Source of the DNA: an uncultured Prevotella sp.
GTDB taxonomy: Bacteria > Bacteroidota > Bacteroidia > Bacteroidales > Bacteroidaceae
Assembly (NCBI GenBank): GCA_900772835.1
Contig: CAAGSA010000065.1
Coordinates: 1 to 10,298 of the forward strand
DNA length: 10,298 bases
Direction of reading: 5' to 3'
Both the position numbers and the translations under genes were made by a program. Shown here in pieces: positions 1-5,580 of the stretch; within the stretch, counting starts at the first letter, position 1; each line of letters begins with the position of its first letter. A model generated the notes under the pieces. That model did not search any database. It saw nothing but the letters and a program-made list of their open reading frames with translations, and was not told the DNA's origin.

Positions 1-117
1 CAGGAGTATTATGAGCGCATTGCCAAGACCATACTGTCGGCGCTACTGAAGAAGGAAGTGATACACGAGGAGGTATCATTGCCATTTTTAATAAAGATGC
101 TGCATATAGCTGCATAA
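1..117 (+). CDS. 3' end of an unidentified host gene, possibly with a replaced C-terminus
   Basis: An open frame enters from the left edge and ends at a TAA at 115-117, giving 38 residues. The first ~29 (QEYYERIAKTILSALLKKEV and a few more) are charged, helix-like and encoded with GC-rich codons like the core genes further right. The last ~9 residues fall in AT-rich sequence and look unlike a conserved C-terminus. The LLKKEVI-type ending loosely recalls the C-terminal helix of FtsH-like proteases, but this is too short to name a family. My reading is that a host gene tail runs into island DNA at about 80-95, so its original last residues may have been replaced. That it is coding is moderately likely; its identity is unknown. 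Confidence 0.45.
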   Translation, partial: QEYYERIAKTILSALLKKEVIHEEVSLPFLIKMLHIAA

Positions 118-183
118 TTCTGTCTTGCCATACAGTATATGGACTTCATTACCTTGTTTTTTCTGCAAAAGCAATTAAAATGA

Positions 184-215
184 TTAGGTTTTCTAAAAAA
201 AAATGTGTAATTTTG
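184..215 (+). promoter_or_regulatory. Possible Bacteroidetes promoter upstream of the restriction gene
   Basis: A TAATTTTG match to the TAnnTTTG -7 box sits at 208-215. A TTAG, one base off the TTTG -33 element, sits 20 bases upstream at 184-187. If used, transcription would begin near 222 and leave a leader of about 300 nt before the nuclease start at 525. I see no better -7 box closer to that start. AT-rich sequence makes chance matches likely. Confidence 0.35.
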
Positions 216-392
216 GCAGTCCATAGCATAGGTAGTATGCGGATGGAAAGGAAGAGTATTAATAAAAACAATGCGATAGCCAATGAAATAAAAGAAAGGC
301 GAAATATACATCCTTGATTCGACAGGGTATCAGAATTAGCACTTCACATAGCCTCCATCGTTGTCAAGTCATCGGATGTTCATGCGCCTTAT

Positions 393-487
393 GGGGCGTG
401 GACAGGGATGGTTATTGATTGGAGCGGCCGTGCTAAGCCTTGATACCTATAATCTCCCACCACGTCCCCTTTTTGTTGGAAGGGGAC
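393..487 (+). promoter_or_regulatory. Alternative stem-loops in the restriction gene leader (attenuator-like)
   Basis: GTCCCCTT (464-471) and AAGGGGAC (480-487) form a perfect 8-bp stem with an 8-base loop. The same left arm lies within CCACGTCCCC (460-469). That segment can instead pair with GGGGCGTGG (393-401), giving 9 bp with one bulged T at 465. The two pairings exclude each other, as in attenuators and some riboswitches. The 3' hairpin ends 37 bases before the nuclease ATG, and no U-run follows, so a transcription-terminating role is not shown. Confidence 0.4.
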
Positions 488-524
488 TCGTTTCCTCTCG
501 TAATCGCGTAAAGACAAAGAGATT

Positions 525-1922
525 ATGTCGAAAAACAACAATGCAGATTATGGGATTTCGCTCCAAAAGCTGATTTGCGATTTCTATAGATTAGAGGTAA
601 ACGATTATGCCCTTGGACAGTTTAGTGCAAATTATAATGAGGCCTACGAGAAGGAACTGATGCCGCTGTGTGGCAGAATATTCAAGGCGGTAGGATCAGA
701 GCCCGTGCAACTGCTCACTTATACAGATGAGACTGTGGGTGGAAGGGAAATGCGTTCTCCTCATAATTTTTTACTGGCTGACGGCAAGACGCTTTCTGTA
801 AGAACGACAAAGGGGGGCGACAAGGTGGCGCCGCGTTTGGTGGGGCAAGCCGGGTTTGACACTCTCAACGACTACTTTGCCGATATTTTCGGTGAGAGAA
901 TAACCTCACAGGCTGATGTGAGAAGGATGGTCGTGAATCACATCCATAGGATTTTGCCGATTTTTATCGATAATATGTTTCTGTCAGACTATACCGTTTT
1001 TGTCAATCGTAATGATTTGTCGAATATTCAGGTAATCCGTTCTTCTGATGTAGGGCAGTATACTTTCTTAAAGGATGATTTTTCCTTTACCAGAGGATTG
1101 GATAAATGGACTGAGAGCACGACCTTGAAGTATCACAACTGTTCGATAGCAGAAATACAGACACATTCTGAAAGGACATTCAAGTTCCGTTTCATAATTT
1201 CTGCCATACCAGAATGGTTCAGAAAGGTGGTTGAGAACAACGAAACATTGGGGATGTCGGCAGAGGCGGCTGTTTGTGAACATTTTAATTTGCAGCAGCC
1301 TGACAGTTTTCGTACACGTTGCTCTGATGCAATCAAGCGGCAGCTTGCTCCTGTCATAGAAGAGGCGTTCAGAATTGTTCCTGGCGCAATAAGGCACACT
1401 GGTTCGGAACTTGGCGAACGGGGAGGGCAAAGCAAATGCTCTTACGACTTTGTTCTTGAGGGTGGCAAGACCTTGTCGTTGAAAACGAACAAGGGGAAAA
1501 TGGTCTGTCCGCCAGAGGTGGGTCAGCCTGGAGGCAAGACTTGCCTGAAGTATTTCAGAGATTTCTTTCCTGATGGGCTGTCGGAGGTTTCCAATGAAGA
1601 GTTCAAGAAAATGGTGCTTGAACATATCGCAGAAATTATGCCGATTTATGTCGGTCATTTGTTTGATTCGGATTGGCTTCTTTGGATATACCTTGAAAAG
1701 TCGGGCTATGCATTCAAGGCTATAAGCAGGGCGGATATAAAGGATTTCAAGTGGGAAAAGGAAAAGTTCCGATTCACCAGGCCGACAGTGGAGCAGTGGA
1801 ATGAGAGCAACACCGTGAAGTATGATGGACACACCGTCGGTGAGTTTCAAGTCCATTCCCACCGTTCCAGTTTCAAGTTCCGTTTTCATCTTGCAAACCT
1901 TCTTGCATTGATACATAAGTGA
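525..1922 (+). CDS. Putative type II restriction endonuclease with two homologous halves
   Basis: Predicted to cut DNA at the site protected by the methyltransferases just downstream; I do not recognise a named family, so the role rests on context and motifs. The 465-residue protein is an internal duplication: about residues 9-226 align with 242-460. Matching segments are the GKTLS(V/L)(R/K)T block, V..P..VGQ.G, F.FTR...W.ES.T(L/V)KY and the H(S)..(S/T)FKFRF end. The C-terminal copy has a plausible PD-(D/E)XK core, D308 with S318-L-K320. The N-terminal copy has N81 and R93 at these positions. E440 in GEFQVH and its partner E210 may also matter. The ATG at 525 follows a weak purine stretch. 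No signal peptide or membrane segment is seen. Sau3AI offers a precedent for a tandem nuclease with one inactive half. Other possibilities are a different nuclease or a DNA-binding defence protein. Confidence 0.72.
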   Translation: MSKNNNADYGISLQKLICDFYRLEVNDYALGQFSANYNEAYEKELMPLCGRIFKAVGSEPVQLLTYTDETVGGREMRSPHNFLLADGKTLSVRTTKGGDKVAPRLVGQAGFDTLNDYFADIFGERITSQADVRRMVVNHIHRILPIFIDNMFLSDYTVFVNRNDLSNIQVIRSSDVGQYTFLKDDFSFTRGLDKWTESTTLKYHNCSIAEIQTHSERTFKFRFIISAIPEWFRKVVENNETLGMSAEAAVCEHFNLQQPDSFRTRCSDAIKRQLAPVIEEAFRIVPGAIRHTGSELGERGGQSKCSYDFVLEGGKTLSLKTNKGKMVCPPEVGQPGGKTCLKYFRDFFPDGLSEVSNEEFKKMVLEHIAEIMPIYVGHLFDSDWLLWIYLEKSGYAFKAISRADIKDFKWEKEKFRFTRPTVEQWNESNTVKYDGHTVGEFQVHSHRSSFKFRFHLANLLALIHK

Positions 1923-1947
1923 GAAAGGCAAGTGTTGTGGCTGTAGC

Positions 1948-1980
1948 ACCAGGAATGTTCTTGAAATGGGCGTTCCTGGT
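1948..1980 (+). terminator. Stem-loop after the restriction gene, possible terminator
   Basis: ACCAGGAA (1948-1955) and TTCCTGGT (1973-1980) pair perfectly, and a G-U plus a G-C pair extend the stem to 10 bp around a 13-base loop. It lies 25 bases after the nuclease stop and ahead of the methyltransferase promoter, so it probably separates two transcripts. No U-run follows, so it may instead be a 3'-end stabilising hairpin. Confidence 0.5.
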
Positions 1981-2058
1981 ATCTGCGCAGTTCGAAAATA
2001 TATAAGCGGAATACTTTATGTTTCCCCATATACTAATGACAATCTCGTTTTTTTTTAT

Positions 2059-2066
2059 TATTTTTG
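2059..2066 (+). promoter_or_regulatory. -7 box of the methyltransferase promoter
   Basis: TATTTTTG matches TAnnTTTG and is followed by CA, as is common in Bacteroidales. It lies 33 bases before the ATG at 2099, giving a short leader. No clear TTTG is seen at the -33 position. An activator, or repression by the HTH-bearing C5 methyltransferase encoded downstream, would fit a weak -33, but that is inference. Confidence 0.55.
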
Positions 2067-2098
2067 CACCGAATTTCTCCTAATAGCAATTGTTTGCC

Positions 2099-2425
2099 AT
2101 GGATATGAACAAAGAAAACCGAGAAGGGATAGACATAAATGTAGATAGTCTGTGGGTGATTGGGGCTCGTGCCAAAGGTGGTAAGCGCGAGAACAATTAC
2201 TATGGGAGCTTTGTTTCTCAGATTCCGGAGCAGATGATACGTCGCTATACAAGAAGTGGCGGCATCGTGCTTGATATGTTTATGGGAAGTGGTACGGCAC
2301 TTTATGAGGCGGAAATGCTTGGGCGCCCTTATATCGGATTTGATATAAACGACAGTATTATTGCGAGTGTCAAAAAAAAATGGAAGGCAGCAATGCTTCG
2401 TATTATATACATAACTGTGATATAA
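2099..2425 (+). CDS. N-terminal part of an amino-type DNA methyltransferase, frameshifted
   Basis: Encodes the S-adenosylmethionine-binding half of an N6-adenine or N4-cytosine DNA methyltransferase. A motif X-like stretch (S-F-V-S-Q-I-P-E-Q-M-I-R-R, residues 38-49) precedes motif I, LDMFMGSGT (58-66), and a motif II-like acidic end, GFDIN (80-84). In this frame the catalytic motif IV is missing. After an A9 run at 2372-2380 the frame reads out of register and stops at 2423-2425, giving 108 residues. The homologous continuation is in the -1 frame from 2380. I chose ATG 2099 because it lies just downstream of the promoter; ATG 2105 is also possible, and TTG 2090 is less likely. Alone this product should be inactive. 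Confidence 0.7.
   Translation: MDMNKENREGIDINVDSLWVIGARAKGGKRENNYYGSFVSQIPEQMIRRYTRSGGIVLDMFMGSGTALYEAEMLGRPYIGFDINDSIIASVKKKWKAAMLRIIYITVI
2372..2380 (+). repeat. A9 homopolymer at the methyltransferase frame break
   Basis: Nine A residues read as three lysine codons in the upstream frame, immediately before TGG. One A more would join both methyltransferase parts into one frame. The run contains an A-AAA-AAA heptamer in the right register for -1 ribosomal slippage, and it is also a substrate for replication or transcription slippage. Confidence 0.8.
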
Positions 2426-2904
2426 CCGATCAAGAGAAAGTAAGTCTGACACTTTCTGACGACCTCATCAAACTGCAAGATACTGGCATAGAGCTCATAA
2501 TGTCGCATCCGCCGTATCTTGACATAGTAAAGTTCACAGACAAAGAAGAAGACTTGTCAAATGTTGCAGACCTGAATACTTTTATTGAATTATACATAAA
2601 GGGGGTAAAGAATGTGTGGCCGTTTCTGAAAAGGAATCAGTATTTCGTATTAGTCATAGGCGATTTGTGGCGGAAAGGTGAAGTCGTTCCACTTGGCTTT
2701 TATCTTATGAATGCCGTGAAACAAGCGTTCGACTGTCTGCTGAAAGGCATCGTAGTGAAAGATATTGTTGGCAATAGAGGCAAACTCGGCTCGGAAAACA
2801 TTTGGAGGGACCGGGTGTTGAAAAGTGGAAATTTCCTGTTCAAGCACGAGTATATCTTTGTTTTCAAAAAAACTAACAGCAAATCACAGAATGAAAGAAA
2901 ATAA
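2380..2904 (+). CDS. C-terminal part of the amino-type DNA methyltransferase
   Basis: Continues the methyltransferase in the -1 frame. It carries the catalytic motif IV as S-H-P-P-Y (residues 42-46), followed by D-I-V-K-F. A first motif position of S rather than D or N is more often seen in N4-cytosine enzymes, but adenine methylation cannot be excluded. Later segments (RNQYFVLVIGDLWRKG, then KHEYIFVFKK near the end) fit the remaining strands of the methyltransferase fold. Joined to the upstream part by a -1 shift, the product is 268 residues, a sensible length, with motif order X-I-IV. The 174-residue frame has an ATG at 2380, but as a separate protein it would lack the cofactor site. Its end overlaps the next gene by 14 bases, suggesting coupled translation. 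Confidence 0.75.
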   Translation: MEGSNASYYIHNCDITDQEKVSLTLSDDLIKLQDTGIELIMSHPPYLDIVKFTDKEEDLSNVADLNTFIELYIKGVKNVWPFLKRNQYFVLVIGDLWRKGEVVPLGFYLMNAVKQAFDCLLKGIVVKDIVGNRGKLGSENIWRDRVLKSGNFLFKHEYIFVFKKTNSKSQNERK

Positions 2905-4207
2905 AAGTTATTCAATAAGCGAGGTCGCAAGGCTGATGAATATGACCTTAAAGGTCGTACGTCGGTATGTTGCCTCCGGTGAATTGAAGACTACAAGAAC
3001 AAATAATGCATACAGCATCAGTGAAGACGACCTTGCTGAATTTAAAAAATATATTGAAGAGGGCGGAGATGCAAAGCATGCGCAGGAAGTGGCAGAGACT
3101 TTTATGCAGCAGAATTATCGTAGTGCCAATGGCAAAGCTCTGGTAAAGGCAAAGGGTGCTGCAGACTCGCGGAAAACTGACTGCGTGAATTGGGCTGATA
3201 TTAGTAAGGTGTGGGACAATCCCGGAAAATCAAGAATGACCTTCGTTGACTTGTTCTGTGGTGCAGGCGGACTGAGCAAAGGACTTGAAATGTCTGGGCT
3301 TGAGGGAATCTGTGGGTTGGACTGGTTTAACGAGGCTGGTATGACTTATAACCGCAACTTTGACCATCCTTTCATAAACGGAGACATTAAAGATCCAGAG
3401 AACAAGAAAAAATTCTACGACACTGTACGTATGCAGTTGGACGGACGTCATTTGGACATAGTGGCAGGAGGATTCCCGTGTCAGGGCTTTTCGATGGCAG
3501 GCAACCGAATCGTGGATGATCCGAGAAACTCTCTCTATAAGGAATTGATAGAAATCGTGGTGGAACTACAGCCGGATTTCGTTGTCTGTGAGAACGTAAA
3601 GGGGCTGCGTACTATGCTTGGCGGACTTGTCGAAAAGAAAATTATTGCAGATTTCAAGGCTATCGGTTATGAAATGAATGTGGCTACTCTTTGTGCCGCA
3701 GATTATTATACACCGCAGAAGAGGGAGCGTGTGATATTCATCGGTAACAGAAAAGGTCTGAAGAATTATCATCCGCAGCCTATACTCTCGCCAGAAGAAT
3801 ACATAACAACGGGGCAGGCTATTGGAGACCTTATGTCGCATCCGATGGACCCCGAATTCAACCACGTGCCTACCGTACACCGTGAGGATATGGCAAAGCG
3901 GATAATGGAAACGCCGGAAGGGAAAAGTCTATATAAGGGGTATAGCGACGCTTGGAAGAAATGTCCGTGGAATGCTCCCTCGTGCACGGTAAAGGAAAAC
4001 CATGGTGGCGTGAATCTTCATCCCAAGCTTCCACGTGTGCTGACTGCGAGGGAAATGGCACGCCTTCAGTCCTTCCCCGATGATTTCATTTTCGAGGGGA
4101 AGAAAAACAAGCAACTCGTGCAAATAGGAAATGCGGTTCCCCCACTGCTTGGCAAGGCAATCGGACTTGCCGTACGTTTCGCAAACAGCGATTTGCCACA
4201 GGAGTGA
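2891..4207 (+). CDS. DNA (cytosine-5-)methyltransferase with N-terminal helix-turn-helix
   Basis: Transfers a methyl group from S-adenosylmethionine to C5 of cytosine, presumably protecting the host from the island's nuclease. All main motifs are present in 438 residues: I, FVDLFCGAGG (118-127); IV, GGFPCQGFS with catalytic C197; VI, ENVKG (234-238); VIII, QKRERV (276-281); IX, RVLTAREMARLQSFPD (382-397); X, QIGNAVPP (411-418). The variable target-recognition part lies at about 285-375. Residues 6-55 (SISEVARLMNMTLKVVRRYV, then YSISEDDLAEF) look like a MerR/excisionase-type helix-turn-helix, followed by a ~50-residue linker. N-terminal HTH segments in some C5 methyltransferases, such as M.SsoII, M.EcoRII and M.ScrFI, repress their own R-M promoters. 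I chose ATG 2891, 14 bases inside the preceding gene; the frame is open further upstream but would add nothing family-like. Recognition site unknown. Confidence 0.95.
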   Translation: MKENKSYSISEVARLMNMTLKVVRRYVASGELKTTRTNNAYSISEDDLAEFKKYIEEGGDAKHAQEVAETFMQQNYRSANGKALVKAKGAADSRKTDCVNWADISKVWDNPGKSRMTFVDLFCGAGGLSKGLEMSGLEGICGLDWFNEAGMTYNRNFDHPFINGDIKDPENKKKFYDTVRMQLDGRHLDIVAGGFPCQGFSMAGNRIVDDPRNSLYKELIEIVVELQPDFVVCENVKGLRTMLGGLVEKKIIADFKAIGYEMNVATLCAADYYTPQKRERVIFIGNRKGLKNYHPQPILSPEEYITTGQAIGDLMSHPMDPEFNHVPTVHREDMAKRIMETPEGKSLYKGYSDAWKKCPWNAPSCTVKENHGGVNLHPKLPRVLTAREMARLQSFPDDFIFEGKKNKQLVQIGNAVPPLLGKAIGLAVRFANSDLPQE

Positions 4208-4232
4208 TGAATCTAATTTAGCCCCATGAATG

Positions 4233-4263
4233 TTGGAAAACTCGGATAATTTGCTTAATTTTG
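4233..4263 (+). promoter_or_regulatory. Promoter for the DUF59-lpxH unit
   Basis: TTG at 4233-4235 (-33 region), 20 bases, then TAATTTTG at 4256-4263 (-7 box) followed by CA. It lies 25 bases after the C5 methyltransferase stop and leaves a leader of about 35 nt before ATG 4304. It probably restores host transcription to the right of the island. Confidence 0.65.
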
Positions 4264-4303
4264 CAATCACTACAATCTGTAGGGACAAACAAATGGAAAA
4301 AAT

Positions 4304-4624
4304 ATGACACAGGAAGAAAAAACAAGAATTCAGGAGAGAATCGTTGATGTGCTGAAGACGGTCTACGACCCGGAGATACCGGTGAATATCTACGACCTCG
4401 GGCTGATATACAAAATCGAGGTGGCTGACGACGCTACGGTGGACATCGACATGACGTTCACCGCGCCTACGTGTCCGGCTGCCGACTTCATACTGGAGGA
4501 CGTGAGGCAGAAGGTGGACACGCTCGAAGGAGTGAAGGCGGCAAATGTGAACCTCGTGTTCGATCCGGCATGGGACCAGAGCATGCTCAGCGAAGAGGCA
4601 CGCCTGGAGATGGGAATAGACTGA
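4304..4624 (+). CDS. DUF59 (MIP18/SufT-like) Fe-S cluster assembly protein
   Basis: A 106-residue cytosolic protein of the DUF59 family, whose members (SufT, PaaD, MIP18/CIA2, and the N-terminus of some Mrp proteins) help mature or insert iron-sulfur clusters. Diagnostic segments are DPEIPVNIYDLGLIY (22-36), the T-x-P-x-C-P motif around APTCPAAD (about 54-61) with its conserved cysteine, and the C-terminal FDPAWDQSMLSEEARLEMGI, which is typical of the short stand-alone form. Length is normal for this form. An ATG at 4293 opens a frame that stops at once, so 4304 is the start. lpxH follows after 64 bases with no terminator between them, so co-transcription is likely. The client protein cannot be inferred; no other suf gene lies in the window. 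Confidence 0.9.
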   Translation: MTQEEKTRIQERIVDVLKTVYDPEIPVNIYDLGLIYKIEVADDATVDIDMTFTAPTCPAADFILEDVRQKVDTLEGVKAANVNLVFDPAWDQSMLSEEARLEMGID

Positions 4625-4688
4625 ACCGCATTTTGAGGGCCGCGGGAGCTAACCGGCTACTGTGGCCGTAAATTTCAAAATTGAAGTT

Positions 4689-5453
4689 ATGAAGAACGTA
4701 TATATACTTTCCGATGCGCATCTGGGATCGCTCGCCATCGAACACAGCAGGATGCACGAGCGCAGACTGGTGCGCTTTCTCGACGAAATAAAGCACAAGG
4801 CGGCGGCTGTATACCTGCTCGGCGATATGTTCGACTTCTGGTACGAGTACAAGTATGTGGTGCCGAAGGGATATACGCGATTCCTGGGCAAGCTGTCGGA
4901 ACTGACGGATATGGGGGTGGAGGTGCATTATTTCACCGGAAACCACGACATCTGGATGTACGGCTATCTGGAGGAGGAGTGCGGAGTGACGCTGCACAAG
5001 AAACCCGAAACGGTGGACATATACGGCAAGGTGTTCTATCTTGCACACGGCGACGGGTTGGGCGACGACGACCGCGGCTTCAGGTTCATACGCCGGATGT
5101 TCCACAACCGCTTGTGCCAGCGGATGTTCAGCATGCTGCACCCGAGATGGGCAATGTGGTTCGGGCTGGAGTGGGCGCGCCGGAGCAGGCTGAAGCGTGC
5201 CGACGGCAAGGAACCGCCATACCAGGGCGAGGACAAGGAATGTCTGGTGCGCTACACGAAGGAGTATATGAAGACGCACCCGAACATCGACTATTTCATC
5301 TACGGGCACCGGCACATAGAACTCGACCTCATGCTCTCGCGCAAGACGCGCATGATGATTCTGGGCGACTGGATATGGCAGTTCTCCTATGTGGTTTACG
5401 ACGGGGAACACATCTTCCTTGAGGAATACGTGGAGGGGGAGAGCAAGATGTAG
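4689..5453 (+). CDS. lpxH: UDP-2,3-diacylglucosamine diphosphatase LpxH
   Basis: Hydrolyses UDP-2,3-diacylglucosamine to lipid X and UMP, an early lipid A step at the cytoplasmic face of the inner membrane. The 254-residue protein has the calcineurin-like metallophosphoesterase motifs in order: D9-A-H11-L-G, GDMFDFW (45-51), GNHD (84-87), AHGDG (119-123) and YGHRH (205-209). These supply ligands for the two Mn ions. The tryptophan- and arginine-rich stretch at about 131-175 corresponds to the family's membrane/substrate lid. GDMFDFW and the lid separate LpxH from generic phosphodiesterases. ATG 4689 gives the proper N-terminus (MKNVYILSDAHLG); a GTG at 4662 is in frame but adds only nine unlikely residues. 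Transcription probably ends at the terminator at 5513-5552. Confidence 0.9.
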   Translation: MKNVYILSDAHLGSLAIEHSRMHERRLVRFLDEIKHKAAAVYLLGDMFDFWYEYKYVVPKGYTRFLGKLSELTDMGVEVHYFTGNHDIWMYGYLEEECGVTLHKKPETVDIYGKVFYLAHGDGLGDDDRGFRFIRRMFHNRLCQRMFSMLHPRWAMWFGLEWARRSRLKRADGKEPPYQGEDKECLVRYTKEYMKTHPNIDYFIYGHRHIELDLMLSRKTRMMILGDWIWQFSYVVYDGEHIFLEEYVEGESKM

Positions 5454-5512
5454 CTGAATATGATTGTCGGGCGCGGCAAATGGTTCGCTCGCGGATTCAG
5501 CCTGGAACAATA

Positions 5513-5552
5513 CGACAAAAGGCTGCGGAAAACTGTCCGCAGCCTTTTGTCG
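5513..5552. terminator. Bidirectional terminator between lpxH and ackA
   Basis: A perfect 17-bp inverted repeat (5513-5529 with 5536-5552) around the 6-base loop AAACTG. The GC core is flanked by AAAA on the left arm and TTTT on the right, so each strand reads as a stem followed by U residues. It sits between convergent genes, 59 bases after the lpxH stop and 28 bases past the ackA stop. Confidence 0.92.
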
Positions 5553-5580
5553 TTATTGTGTATATATATATGATGGCTGA

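Larger units (their letters stand above)
118..524. other. Gene-free stretch upstream of the restriction gene
   Basis: About 400 bases with no convincing protein gene. The left part (~118-320) is AT-rich. The right part (~380-490) is richer in GC and holds inverted repeats that can form alternative stems. A possible promoter lies at 184-215. A 26-codon frame at 237-317 and a frame from 379 that overlaps the nuclease gene are open but have no recognisable features. The best reading is a long 5' leader plus island boundary sequence. Confidence 0.5.

Noticed and set aside
9..311. 100-codon minus-strand frame at the left edge
   Set aside because: AT-rich aromatic-heavy translation without motifs, running into an apparent plus-strand host gene end.
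237..317. 26-codon plus-strand frame (MRMERKSINKNNAIANEIKE and six more residues) in the leader
   Set aside because: It follows the possible promoter at 184-215 and could be a leader peptide, but there is no ribosome-binding site or motif to support translation.
448..453. TATAAT hexamer upstream of the restriction gene
   Set aside because: Resembles a sigma-70 -10 box, but Bacteroidetes promoters use TAnnTTTG and no -35 lies at 17 bases.
379..573. Open frame overlapping the start of the restriction gene
   Set aside because: Spans the inverted repeats and overlaps the nuclease by ~50 bases in another frame; no protein features. It could not be supported as a C protein.
1068..1949. 293-codon minus-strand frame antisense to the restriction gene
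   Set aside because: Contains no family motifs, and the plus strand carries a clear internally duplicated protein over the same bases.
2000..2058. Imperfect dyad ATAAG...CTTTAT as a possible operator before the methyltransferase promoter
   Set aside because: Too short and imperfect in AT-rich sequence to separate from chance.
4587..5510. 307-codon minus-strand frame over lpxH
   Set aside because: A by-product of the GC-rich codons of lpxH, whose metallophosphoesterase motifs are unmistakable.
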